DNA of 64,000 bases from Agrobacterium salinitolerans (GTDB lineage: Bacteria > Pseudomonadota > Alphaproteobacteria > Rhizobiales > Rhizobiaceae), in the NCBI RefSeq assembly GCF_002008225.1, contig NZ_MRDH01000039.1:124001-188000 (forward strand), in the 5' to 3' direction. Shown piece after piece: positions 1-10,600 of this stretch. The number at the start of each line of letters is the position of its first letter. Position 1 is the stretch's first letter. Position numbers and translations under genes: made by a program. Below the pieces are notes generated by a model that made no database searches, was not told where the DNA came from, and was given only the letters and a program-made list of their open reading frames with translations.

Positions 1-1
1 C

Positions 2-748
2 AAGCATGCTCTCATCGGTTACGACGACCTTTCCAAGCAGGCTGTTGCTTACCGTCAGATGTCGCTGCTGCTGCGCCGTCCTCCGGGCCGTGAAGCTTAT
101 CCGGGCGACGTTTTCTACCTCCACTCCCGTCTTCTTGAGCGCGCTGCGAAGCTCTCCGACGAAATGGGCGCTGGCTCGCTGACGGCTCTGCCGGTCATCG
201 AAACCCAGGGTAACGACGTTTCGGCGTTCATTCCGACCAACGTGATCTCGATCACCGACGGCCAGATCTTCCTTGAAACCGACCTGTTCTATCAGGGTAT
301 CCGCCCGGCCGTTAACGTCGGTCTGTCGGTTTCGCGCGTTGGCTCTGCCGCCCAGATCAAGGCGATGAAGCAGGTTGCCGGTTCGATCAAGGGTGAACTC
401 GCCCAGTATCGCGAAATGGCAGCCTTCGCCCAGTTCGGTTCGGACCTCGATGCTTCGACGCAGCGCCTGCTGAACCGCGGTGCACGCCTGACCGAACTTC
501 TGAAGCAGCCGCAGTTCTCGCCGCTCAAGACGGAAGAACAGGTTGCGGTGATCTTTGCCGGCGTCAACGGTTACCTTGACAAGGTTGCAGTCGCGCAGGT
601 CGGCAAGTTCGAGCAGGGTCTGCTCTCCTACCTCCGGTCGGAAGGCAAGGCGATCCTCGACACCATCCGCACGGAAAAGGCTATCAGCGACGATACCAAG
701 GGCAAGCTCAAGGGCGCTCTTGATAACTTCGCCAAGTCTTTCTCTTAA
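2..748 (+). CDS. atpA: ATP synthase F1 alpha subunit, C-terminal part (5' end outside window)
   Basis: This is the C-terminal half of the F1-ATPase alpha subunit, the non-catalytic nucleotide-binding subunit of the alpha3beta3 head at the inner membrane. The reading frame is open from base 2, so the gene enters from the left. The first visible residues carry the strongly conserved stretch [20 protein letters not shown] followed by [20 protein letters not shown], and further on [13 protein letters not shown] and [14 protein letters not shown] with the alpha-subunit arginine finger in SVSR. The C-terminal helical domain is complete and the gene ends at TAA 746-748. The Walker A region lies upstream of the window. 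atpG follows after 31 bases, the usual order alpha, gamma, beta, epsilon in alphaproteobacteria. An internal ATG at base 59 is not the start; the conserved frame continues upstream of it. Confidence 0.97.
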   Translation, partial: KHALIGYDDLSKQAVAYRQMSLLLRRPPGREAYPGDVFYLHSRLLERAAKLSDEMGAGSLTALPVIETQGNDVSAFIPTNVISITDGQIFLETDLFYQGIRPAVNVGLSVSRVGSAAQIKAMKQVAGSIKGELAQYREMAAFAQFGSDLDASTQRLLNRGARLTELLKQPQFSPLKTEEQVAVIFAGVNGYLDKVAVAQVGKFEQGLLSYLRSEGKAILDTIRTEKAISDDTKGKLKGALDNFAKSFS

Positions 749-779
749 ATCAGGGCTCTTTTACTCGGACGGATAACGG

Positions 780-1658
780 ATGCCTTCACTAAAGGATCTG
801 AAAAACCGCATTGCCTCCGTAAAGGCGACGCAGAAGATTACCAAGGCGATGAAAATGGTCGCCGCGGCGAAGCTTCGGCGCGCCCAGGAAGCTGCGGAGG
901 CCGCCCGGCCTTATTCTCAGCGCATGAGCGCCGTTCTTGCCAACATCGCGAATGCGGTCGAGGCGGACGTGGCTCCGGCGCTGATGACCGGCACCGGCAA
1001 GGACGATGTGCATCTGCTCGTCGTCTGCACGGCTGAGCGTGGTCTTTGCGGCGGTTTCAACTCGCAAATCGCCCGTTTTGCCCGCGATCACGCCCGCAAG
1101 CTGATTTCGGAAGGCAAGACGGTCAAGATCATCACGGTTGGCAAAAAGGGGTACGACGCCCTGCGTCGCGAATTTGCAGCCAACGTCATCGAGCGCATCG
1201 AACTGCGCGACGTGAAGAAGGTCGGTTTTGAAAATGCCGACCAGATCGCCAAGAAGGTGATCTCGCTCTTCAACGCCGGTGAGTTCGACGTCTGCACGCT
1301 GATCTATTCGGAATTCAAGTCCGTCATCAGCCAGATCCCGACCGGCCTGCAGCTCATTCCCGCCGCAACGCCTGTTGTGGAAGAGGATGCCGCGACGCAG
1401 AGCGCCGTCTATGAATATGAGCCGGATGCGGCTTCTATTCTGGAAGACCTTATTCCGCGCAACATTTCGGTTCAGGTTTTCCGGGCTCTGCTCGAAAACG
1501 TTGCCGGTGAAATGGGCGCCAAGATGAGCGCGATGGATAACGCAACGCGCAATGCCGGTGAGATGATCAACAAGCTGACGCTTTCCTACAACCGTCAGCG
1601 TCAGGCTCAGATCACCAAGGAACTCATTGAAATCATTTCGGGCGCGGAAGCGCTCTGA
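780..1658 (+). CDS. atpG: ATP synthase F1 gamma subunit
   Basis: The gamma subunit is the central rotating shaft that couples proton flow through Fo to catalysis in the F1 head. The 292-residue length is normal for the family. The N-terminus [20 protein letters not shown] begins the first coiled-coil helix, with [17 protein letters not shown] just after it. The central Rossmann-like part contains [13 protein letters not shown]. The C-terminal helix has [20 protein letters not shown] followed by [20 protein letters not shown], the most conserved gamma signature, which pairs with the N-terminal helix in the shaft. It lies 31 bases after atpA and 23 bases before atpD, within one operon. I see nothing unusual. 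Confidence 0.98.
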   Translation: MPSLKDLKNRIASVKATQKITKAMKMVAAAKLRRAQEAAEAARPYSQRMSAVLANIANAVEADVAPALMTGTGKDDVHLLVVCTAERGLCGGFNSQIARFARDHARKLISEGKTVKIITVGKKGYDALRREFAANVIERIELRDVKKVGFENADQIAKKVISLFNAGEFDVCTLIYSEFKSVISQIPTGLQLIPAATPVVEEDAATQSAVYEYEPDAASILEDLIPRNISVQVFRALLENVAGEMGAKMSAMDNATRNAGEMINKLTLSYNRQRQAQITKELIEIISGAEAL

Positions 1659-1663
1659 GGTAA

Positions 1664-3136
<1,473 letters not shown>

Positions 3137-3142
3137 TAATGA

Positions 3143-3183
3143 ATTGGCGGGCGCGTGGTTTAACCGCGCGCCTTCCAGCCAAT
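3143..3183 (+). other. Nested inverted repeat between atpD and atpC
   Basis: An inner stem of 9-11 bp pairs GGCGCGTGGTT (3150-3160) with AACCGCGCGCC (3162-3172), with one G-U pair. An outer stem pairs ATTGGC (3143-3148) with GCCAAT (3178-3183). No T-run follows, so it does not read as an intrinsic terminator. An RNA-processing, stabilising or partial-attenuation element that sets the epsilon level against beta is possible, but this is inference from position only. Confidence 0.5.
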
Positions 3184-3265
3184 GACGGCGAAACCGGAAC
3201 GGCTTTGCCTTTGTTGTAACAGACAAGTCTGCGACGCCCGCGTAATTGAAAAGAAGTGAATAGCC

Positions 3266-3676
3266 ATGGCTGACAGTTTCAAATTCGATCTCGTTTCCCC
3301 GGAGCGTCTGCTCGTTTCCGAAACGGTTACGGAAGTCGTCATTCCGGCTACGCTGGGTGAAATGACGGTTCTGGCCAATCATGCGCCGACAATGACCACG
3401 ATCAAGCCGGGTCTGGTGACTGTGAAGTTTGCCTCTGGCGAAACGCACAAATACGTCGTCTTCGGTGGTTTTGCCGATATTCTGCCGACCGGCTGCACGC
3501 TTCTCGCCGAATCGGCCGTCTCGGCCGATGATATGTCTCCCGACACGCTGCAGAAGCGTATCGATGCGGCCAAGGCCGAAATCGAAGAGGGTAATCATCA
3601 CCACGAGCATTTGACCAAGCTTGAAAAGCATCTTTACGAACTGACGAACCTGCATGAGGTTCTCGTCGCTGCTTGA
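3266..3676 (+). CDS. atpC: ATP synthase F1 epsilon subunit
   Basis: The epsilon subunit sits at the foot of the central stalk, bridges gamma to the c-ring and can inhibit ATP hydrolysis. The 136-residue length is standard. The N-terminal ten-stranded beta sandwich is recognisable from FKFDLVSPERLLVSETVTEV, VIPATLGEMTVLANHAPTMT and VVFGGFADILPTGCTLLAE. The C-terminal helical hairpin (SPDTLQKRIDAAKAEIEEGN onward) is present but His-rich in its turn (NHHHEH). It is the last gene of the operon. A Rho-independent terminator follows about 50 bases after the stop. Confidence 0.96.
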   Translation: MADSFKFDLVSPERLLVSETVTEVVIPATLGEMTVLANHAPTMTTIKPGLVTVKFASGETHKYVVFGGFADILPTGCTLLAESAVSADDMSPDTLQKRIDAAKAEIEEGNHHHEHLTKLEKHLYELTNLHEVLVAA

Positions 3677-3727
3677 AAGCACCGGGCGGGTTCGAAAGAA
3701 TGACTGCCCACAAAAAACCTAAAGCAG

Positions 3728-3758
3728 AAAGCGGCCGTTTCGGTCGCTTTTTTGTTTT
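3728..3758 (+). terminator. Intrinsic terminator of the atp operon
   Basis: AAAGCGGCC (3728-3736) pairs with GGTCGCTTT (3742-3750) around a GTTTC loop, with one G-U pair. TTT-G-TTTT follows directly on the plus strand. It sits 52 bases after the atpC stop. The rest of the gap to fdhD (3759-4021) shows no convincing gene. It must hold the fdhD promoter, but I could not pick clear -35 and -10 boxes. Confidence 0.85.
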
Positions 3759-4021
3759 GGCCTGTTTCCTCACCATATCAGGCAAAGCATGGCTGGCCTT
3801 GCATAGAAAACGTCAGTTGGCCTGCTCAGAGCTTCGGCATGGCCTTGGCGGGATCGCATCAGTGCCGAAAATGGATAAGGCAGGGTAGCGCCTTCAACGG
3901 GTGCATCCGGGAAATCGATTCCGATTTTCCGGGCTTTCGGTTAGATGTGATACCGGGAAGAAATGCTGCTTTGGTATCTTGAGCGAGACGAGGCGGATTT
4001 TCGTCATGGAGGAGTGATCGC

Positions 4022-4828
4022 GTGTCGGCAAAGGCAAGTTACCGAAGGGTTGCAAGAACCGCTTTGCGCGAAGGTGCCATAGTGGAGGGCGAAAGGGCGG
4101 TGCCCGAGGAGGTGCCGGTTGCCTTTTCCTATGGCGGCAGCACCCATGCCGTGATGATGGCCAGCCCGGCCGACCTTGTCGATTTCGCGGTCGGTTTCAG
4201 TCTTACGGAAGGCATCATATCCACAAGGGCGGAAATCCGTTCCATCGAGGTGATCGAGGCGGGGCAGGGCTTCGATGTTCAGGTGGATTTGCAGGATGCC
4301 AATGCGGATGCGTTGAGGGCAAGAAGGCGGCATATGGCAGGCCCTGTCGGCTGCGGTCTTTGTGGTATCGAATCCATAGAGCAAGCGGTTCGTGTGGTAC
4401 CGGAATTGAGCGACGTGGACGTCTCCGTTGACGGTGATGACATCGTCGCCGCGGTGAAAGCGCTGAATGAAGCGCAAAACCTCAATCGCGAAACGAGAGC
4501 AGTTCACGGCGCGGGTTTCTACAATCCTAAAAAAGGGCTGCTTGCTGTGCGCGAAGATGTCGGCCGCCACAATGCGCTCGACAAGCTCGCAGGTGCGGTC
4601 GTTAATGCGGACCAATCGCCCGATAGGGGTATTGTGGTGGTCACCAGCCGACTGTCGGTGGAAATGGTCCAGAAGACAGCCATCCTTGGCAGCCCGATTC
4701 TGGCGGCGATCTCCGCGCCCACTGCGCTTGCCATTGAAACGGCGCAGAGTTCGGGTATCACACTTGTGGCGCTGGTGCGGGGTGAAGATTTTGAAATCTT
4801 CACCCGGGCGGATCGTATCATTCTATAA
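4022..4828 (+). CDS. fdhD: Formate dehydrogenase accessory sulfurtransferase FdhD
   Basis: FdhD takes sulfur from the cysteine desulfurase IscS and passes it to the molybdenum cofactor, which activates formate dehydrogenases in the cytoplasm. The 268-residue protein contains the catalytic loop GCGLCGIESI, with the CxxC cysteines at about residues 111 and 114. It also has the family stretches DFAVGFSLTEGII, GAGFYNPKKGLL, REDVGRHNALDKL and VVTSRLSVEMVQKTAILG. The start is GTG at 4022, supported by GGAGGAG at 4008-4014 seven bases upstream; the ATG inside that motif runs into a stop. No formate dehydrogenase structural genes lie nearby, so the partner enzyme must be encoded elsewhere. The gene faces the chemoreceptor gene convergently. 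Confidence 0.95.
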   Translation: MSAKASYRRVARTALREGAIVEGERAVPEEVPVAFSYGGSTHAVMMASPADLVDFAVGFSLTEGIISTRAEIRSIEVIEAGQGFDVQVDLQDANADALRARRRHMAGPVGCGLCGIESIEQAVRVVPELSDVDVSVDGDDIVAAVKALNEAQNLNRETRAVHGAGFYNPKKGLLAVREDVGRHNALDKLAGAVVNADQSPDRGIVVVTSRLSVEMVQKTAILGSPILAAISAPTALAIETAQSSGITLVALVRGEDFEIFTRADRIIL

Positions 4829-4835
4829 AGATTGA

Positions 4836-4856
4836 GGCCGCCGTTTCCCGGCGACC
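4836..4856. terminator. Possible shared hairpin between convergent fdhD and chemoreceptor genes
   Basis: GGCCGCC (4836-4842) can pair with GGCGACC (4850-4856), with one G-U pair, in the 46-base gap between two convergent stops. Neither side has a strong T-run, so intrinsic termination is uncertain. Confidence 0.3.
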
Positions 4857-4874
4857 CTTGGCTTCAGAGCGGGC

Positions 4875-6650
4875 CTAGAATTCCGCCCATTCGGCGGCTG
4901 CGTTTCCGTGAGACCTTGGCGCGGCGGCGTATCGCGGCTGCGGTGTCGGGAGCCGGGTGACAGGGGCGGGCTTTTTGTCGGCCGGGCGGGCGGTTAGTGC
5001 CGATGCCTCATGCGATATTCTGAACTGCCGCAGCAGTTCGTGCAGGATTTCCGCCTCATTTGCGAGTCCATGGCTGGCGGCAGTGGTTTCCTCCACCATG
5101 GCGGCGTTCTTCTGGGTAGCCTGATCCATGATGTTGACGGCCTGATTGATTTCCCTGAGGCCGCTTGACTGTTCGCGGGAAGCTTCAACGATGGCCGAGA
5201 CATTGGTGTCGATCTCGCTCATTTGGGACTGGATATCCCTGAGCGCGCCGCCGGTTCTGCCCACCAGATCAACGCCATTGGCGACCTGTTCGCGTGACGT
5301 GTTGATGAGAGACTTGATTTCCTTGGCCGCAACGGCGGATCGCTGCGCGAGTTCGCGGACCTCCTGCGCCACGACGGCGAAGCCTTTGCCCGCTTCGCCC
5401 GCCCGGGCGGCTTCAACGCCTGCATTCAGAGCCAGAAGATTGGTCTGGAAAGCGATGTCGTCGATGACGCCGATGATGTTGGTGATTTCGCCCGAGGAAC
5501 GCGAAATCGCGTCCATGGCAGAAATTGCCTGCTGGACGATTTCTCCGGAATGTTCGGCATGTTCTCTCGTCCGCAACACCAGCTTTCCGGCCTCGCCGGC
5601 GCGCTGGCTGGCATCGGTAACGGTGGTGGTGATTTCTTCTAGCGCGGCCGCCGTCTCTTCGAGTGAAGCGGCCTGCTGTTCCGTGCGCTGCGAAAGCTGA
5701 TCGGCGGCGATGCGGATTTCCCCGGAGCCTGAGGCGATTGTCGAAGCATTATGGGCGATGGTCTGCATGGTGGCCTGCAGCTTGGCGACGACTTCGTTGA
5801 AATCCGCGCGCAGCTTTTCCATGCTGGGTACGAAGCTGCTGTCGAGGCGTTGCACAAGATCGCCTTCGGCCAGCGCCCGCAGAGCATCTGCAAGCACACT
5901 AATGGCGCTCATGCGCGGCGTGACATCGGTGGCGAATTTCACCACTTTCACCACCTTACCGGCTTCGTCCATCACCGGATTATAGGCAGCCTGTATCCAT
6001 ATTTCCTTGCCGTTCTTTCCATAGCGGACAAATTCATCCGAGATGAACTCCCCTGCTGCCAGCCGCTGCCAGAAATTACCGTAGGCGGGTGAGGCGGCAT
6101 AGTCCGGATCGCAGAACATGCGGTGGTGCCTGCCCTCGATTTCCTTGAGGTCATAATTCACCGTTGCGCAGAAATTCGGGTTTGCGGTGATGATGGTGCC
6201 ATCCGGAAAAAACTCGATTGTGGCCTGCGAACGGGAGAGCGCCTCCAGTTTGCCCGCGTCGTCCACGGCCCTGATCTTCTTGGCGGTGATGTCGGTGGCG
6301 ATCTTCACGACCTTATAGGGTTTGCCCGAACGGAAAACCGGGTTGTAAGAGGCCTCGATCCAGATAACCGATCCGTCCTTGCGGACACGGCGATATTCCT
6401 TTGCCTGGAACTCGCCACGGGCGAGAGAGTCCCAGAATTCCTGATAAGCCCGCGACCCGGCAAGCTCGCTGTCGCAGAAGATGCGATGATGCTTGCCGAC
6501 GATCTCGGTGAGATCATAACCCAGCGCCGCGCAGAAGTTTTTATTCGCGGTGAGGATGTTACCCTTGAGATCAAATTCTATGACCGCCTGCGATCTGGAT
6601 ATCGCGTCGAGCATATTTCTGTTATCTGCGCTTTTCCCTAACCCCAGCAT
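4875..6650 (-). CDS. Soluble methyl-accepting chemotaxis protein with two PAS domains
   Basis: This is a cytoplasmic chemoreceptor that signals to CheA through CheW. Using ATG 6650 (preceded by GGGGGAC) it has 591 residues. Two PAS domains come first, about residues 10-120 and 130-245. Each has a FD/FP-G-x-I-TAN-x-NFCA core and ends in KVVKIATDIT or KVVKFATDVT, which resembles the redox- or aerotaxis-type (Aer/BdlA) arrangement. A short HAMP-like linker (ALRALAEGDLVQRLDSSFVP) and a full signalling domain follow. The hairpin tip reads DIAFQTNLLALNAGVEAARA, then GEAGKGFAVVAQEVRELAQR. There are no membrane segments. The last five residues are EWAEF, which fits the xWxxF tether bound by CheR methyltransferase. 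An in-frame upstream ATG at 6710 would add 20 residues but lacks a good ribosome site. The ligand is unknown; oxygen or redox state is an inference from the PAS layout. Confidence 0.93.
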   Translation of the reverse strand: MLGLGKSADNRNMLDAISRSQAVIEFDLKGNILTANKNFCAALGYDLTEIVGKHHRIFCDSELAGSRAYQEFWDSLARGEFQAKEYRRVRKDGSVIWIEASYNPVFRSGKPYKVVKIATDITAKKIRAVDDAGKLEALSRSQATIEFFPDGTIITANPNFCATVNYDLKEIEGRHHRMFCDPDYAASPAYGNFWQRLAAGEFISDEFVRYGKNGKEIWIQAAYNPVMDEAGKVVKVVKFATDVTPRMSAISVLADALRALAEGDLVQRLDSSFVPSMEKLRADFNEVVAKLQATMQTIAHNASTIASGSGEIRIAADQLSQRTEQQAASLEETAAALEEITTTVTDASQRAGEAGKLVLRTREHAEHSGEIVQQAISAMDAISRSSGEITNIIGVIDDIAFQTNLLALNAGVEAARAGEAGKGFAVVAQEVRELAQRSAVAAKEIKSLINTSREQVANGVDLVGRTGGALRDIQSQMSEIDTNVSAIVEASREQSSGLREINQAVNIMDQATQKNAAMVEETTAASHGLANEAEILHELLRQFRISHEASALTARPADKKPAPVTRLPTPQPRYAAAPRSHGNAAAEWAEF

Positions 6651-6889
6651 TATACGTCCCCCAAAATCGGTCCACAACGCGGCGTGGCGCACAGGACATG
6701 CGGTCCACATCGAATCATGTTGAACAATGAACAGGTTTTGCCGCCGAAGGCAGCAAGGCAGGCACTTCCGTCTTTCCGCCTCGGTCAGGTATCGGGTTCG
6801 CCTTATATGCGTAATGGCGCGACACTGATCTAGGGTCCGTAATATTAGACATCCATAATATTAAAATGTTCTTATTTGATGAAACGAGG

Positions 6890-6930
6890 TAAAGAAGAAA
6901 AACAAAACCGCCGGGCGGGTGCTCCGGCGG
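6890..6930 (-). terminator. Intrinsic terminator after cheW
   Basis: CCGCCGG (6908-6914) pairs with CCGGCGG (6924-6930). Read on the minus strand, the stem is followed by TTTTGTTTTTC. It lies about 50 bases after the cheW stop and before the chemoreceptor start at 6650, so the two chemotaxis genes are probably separate transcripts. The remainder, 6651-6889, is a promoter-sized gap with no gene. Confidence 0.8.
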
Positions 6931-6981
6931 CCTGGATTTATAGATAGTCTTCGTGCGGCGAGGCCAGACGAAAAAGCCTTA

Positions 6982-7458
6982 TTAGGCCGCGAGATCTTCC
7001 GCTTCTGTTCCCTTGAACATTTTCGCAAGATTGAGGAAGCAGATCATGCCGTGTTCGTTGGCGATGATGCCTTCCGAATAGGACTTGTCGAAAGAGGCCG
7101 AGATCTCCGGAACCGGCTGAACCTGATTTGCCGGGATCGTCAAAATGTCGGAAACGCGGTCGACGAGCATGCCGATGACCATGTTGTGCACTTCCGCCAC
7201 CACAATCGCGCTTCTTTCATTGGCGACGGTGCTCTTCATACCGAGCTTGTGAGCCAGATCGATGATCGGAATGACAGACCCGCGCAGGTTCATGACGCCG
7301 ATGACGTCTTTCGGCGCATGGGGAATGGGCGTGGAAGGAGCCCAGCCGCGAATTTCGCGTATGGTCGTCGTCTTCACGCAGAATTCCTGATCATGCAGGC
7401 GGAATGCGATGATCTCGAGCGTCTCACCGCCAAAATTGGTAGAGTTAATCATTGCCAT
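6982..7458 (-). CDS. cheW: Chemotaxis adaptor protein CheW
   Basis: CheW links chemoreceptors to the histidine kinase CheA in the signalling array. From ATG 7458 (GGGAAG seven bases upstream) the product is 158 residues, the typical CheW size. An in-frame start at 7575 would give an atypical 39-residue Arg/Pro-rich leader and is not preferred. Family hallmarks are EIIAFRLHDQEFCVKTTTIR, EIRGWAPSTPIPHAPKDVIG with MNLRGSVIPIIDL, VIGMLVDRVSDILTIP and the C-terminal GMICFLNLAKMF. It stands apart from any cheA/cheY/cheR cluster. From memory, A. tumefaciens carries two cheW genes, one in the main che operon and one elsewhere; this would be the second. Its neighbour downstream is the soluble PAS chemoreceptor, which suggests a functional pairing. 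Confidence 0.94.
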   Translation of the reverse strand: MAMINSTNFGGETLEIIAFRLHDQEFCVKTTTIREIRGWAPSTPIPHAPKDVIGVMNLRGSVIPIIDLAHKLGMKSTVANERSAIVVAEVHNMVIGMLVDRVSDILTIPANQVQPVPEISASFDKSYSEGIIANEHGMICFLNLAKMFKGTEAEDLAA

Positions 7459-7684
7459 CAGAATTCTTCCCAATGCTCGCTGTGGAGGCCGGCGCAAGTG
7501 CACCGACACTTGCATATGCGGATTCGGCGTTCTGCCTGGTGCCTGAACAGCCGGAAACAATATTTCCGTCTTCAATGGATGATTCGTAGCATGAGATGGT
7601 TTCGCAAACCTAAATGCGAAGCGACCCTAGAATATTTTGCGCATTGTCCGGGCGTCAAATCGTTACGCCCTCTTAGTGGAAATG

Positions 7685-10600
7685 CTAATACTCCTTCTCG
7701 TAAAATATGCCGGCTGCGCCTTCGCCATTGCCGCCCGCTTCTCCGCGCAGCTTCACGCCCCGCCCGACATCGAGGTTGATGATGGCTTTTGCGCCGGATT
7801 CGCCGCTTTGCTGCAGCTCGAGATACGTTCTTTCGTTGAGATATTTACCGGCGGAAACGCGGGCCTGCCCTTCGGAATCGGTCGAAATATCGAGGTCGTC
7901 GACACCGAGATTGCTTCTGAGCTTGTCAAACAGCGAAGTGGAACGTCCGCCGGCCAACTGTGCGGCTGCATCGGCCAGCCTTGCGATCTGCAAAGCCGAG
8001 AGTTTCGACATGGACTGGCCGAAGATCAGTTGCGCCATAACTTCATCCTGCGGCAAGGCGGGCGCGGAGGAGAAAGCAAAGGCCGGATCATTGGCGTTGC
8101 CGGACACCGACACAGTGACCGTGGTCGAGCCCACCGTCGAGTCTGCCTTCATATCGAGAACCGGAACGAGGCCCCCGCCGAAGGTGATATTGCCGGTCGT
8201 GAAATCGAGGCGGCGGGTGAGGATTTCCAACCGGCCGCGACGCATTTCAAAGCCGCCCGAGATGACAGGAACGGCTGCCGTACCACGGATGGTCAGACTG
8301 CCGGTCAGTTCCGCATCAATACCGCGTCCGCGCACGAAGATACCGCTCGGTGCGTTCACCTGCAAATCGAGATTGATGGTGGACGAACTGCCGCTGCCGC
8401 CCTGATCGGCTCCGAGCGCCTTGGCCTGAGCGCGTACCTTCGGGGGGGCGTTCTTGTGCTTGACATCGATTTCCGTCAGCGAGGCCGGAAGTTTTTCCGG
8501 AATGGTGATGGCGCTTCTGTCCAGTGTCAGGTTGCCGCCCAGTACGGGGGAATTCAGCAGCGGGCCTTTCAGCGTCAGCGTGCCGCTTACCACCGTTGTC
8601 ACCAGCGTGCCGTCATTATAACCGGCACGATTAAGAGTAATCGATATATCGCCGGGGAAACCTGAGCCACCGGCTATGCCGACGCTGCCGGTTCCCGAGA
8701 TCGTGCCGCCGCCCGCCAGCTTGCCCGTTAGTCGCGAAATAACGGCGCGGTCGCGGTCGAAGGTGATGGTGGCGCCCAGATCGTTGATGGTCAGGTTCCG
8801 CCGCACGTCTGTCAGGCGCGTGCCATCGGTGGTAATGCTGCCGGTAACGACGGGTGCGGAAGCGCTACCGGAGATCTTCACGTCGATGGCGGCCGTGCCG
8901 TTGACGTCAAGACCCTGCGCTGCCGTCTGTGCTGCGACGGCGGAGAAGGGCAGCCTGCCGGAAAACGCCATGGAAAGCGGACGATTGCCGACGATGCCGA
9001 GCGAGCCGCCGCCGGAAAGCGACATGCCGCCCTGGCCGGATACATTGGTGTCGATCTGCAAGGTGCCGCCGGCGAAACGACCGTTCGCCTTGATGCCGAG
9101 CGCAGCGAGCCCCGCCGCGCGTGTCTGCGCGACCTCGGCATTGGTCCAGTTCAGATTGTATTCGACCGCGGGGTTCGATGCTTCTCCCTTGGCCGTCACC
9201 GTGCCGGAGATGCTGCCTGCCGCATCCAGCCCGGCGGCGAAGGCATTTGCGAGACTGGCGGGCAGCGAACGGATATCGGCATTGATGTCGAGCGTCGACC
9301 CGGCGGTGCCGTTGACCTCGACGCGTCCTTCACCCGTGATGACGGTCAGATCGGAGATGCGGGCCGTGCCGTTCTGGATGGCGATGGTGCTCGGTTTTTC
9401 AAGGCGAACCGCAATGCCCTTGGGGGCGGCCGAAAAGGCGTCGACGCGCACCGTCATCGGCGATCCGCCGGTCTCGGCGCTGCCCTTCACCACCAGTGGC
9501 GCGTTGTCGTAACGGCCGTTGACGTCGAACTGCGTCGTGGTGCCGGAATGGCCGATGGTGGCATTCAGGCCTGATATAGCGGCGGTGCCGGCATTGACGC
9601 TATCGGCGCTGACCTTGCCATTGATGGCGAGAGCCTGAAGGTCATCGATGGAAATATCGGCGGCGAGCTTGGAGATCGTTGTTGTGCCCTGACGGATGCT
9701 GCCGCCATTGGCCTTGATCGTTGCGGCGATCCGGCCATTGGCGTTGCTCAGGGCGATATCGCCAGCAATATCGCCGTCCGCCTGCTGCGCGGCGAGGGCG
9801 GCGAGAAGGGCAAGGTCGGGGAAATTGAAGGAGAGATTGCCCGATGGCAGGAATTGCTGCGAGAATTGCAGCTGTCCGTTCAAGATATTCCGTCCCACTG
9901 CCACGTGCAGCTCGGGGATAGCCGTGCCGTTTTCGGTCTGCACCACATCGGCATTGGCGTCGATCTTCTGTCGGTCGAGACTGCCGCTGGCGGTGAGCTT
10001 TGCCTGAGGCGCGGCGGGATCGGCCTTGCCCGTTGCATTGACCTTCAGCGATTCGAGTGTTCGTCCGGCAAGAATTGCGCTTTCGGAACTCAGAGTGACG
10101 TTGAAATCCGGTGCTGCCAGCGCGCCGCTGGCCTCGATTGCAAAATCGGCGACGCCCTTCGCCTGTGGCGTTAGTTTTTCAAGAGCGGGAAATTTACCCG
10201 TCAGGCTGGCGCTCAATGTATCGTTTTCGAGGCCGACATTGCCGGTTGCTTCGATCGTTCCCGACTTGACGACGAGGTTTTCAAGGCTGGTGCGTCCGCC
10301 GATGGTCACGTCGACATCGCCCTGGAGGGCGATGGTGGTGTCGAACTTTTCCGCGAGAACCGGTGGAAGGGTGGCGGGCAGCGCGAAGAGCTGCACGCTG
10401 GAGGTCAGGCGATTGCTGGTGAGATCGAAACTGCCGTTCAGCGTTCCGCCGACACTGGCGCTTTCCAGCGTCGCGCCATCAAAGCCTATGGCGGAAGAGG
10501 TGAGGCCGAGCGGCGCCTTGACGGTGAGGGGCGCCCGCACCAGCCGGTCGATATCGGGGCTGACGAAGGAGGATTGCGCCACGGACAGGACCGTCGCGAT

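Noticed and set aside
3759-4021. A possible small gene between the atp terminator and fdhD
   Set aside because: Short open frames exist (for example 3752-3982), but they begin inside the terminator, lack ribosome sites and resemble nothing.
7459-7575. A 39-residue N-terminal extension of CheW
   Set aside because: The residues are unlike any CheW, and ATG 7458 has a good ribosome site and gives the standard length.
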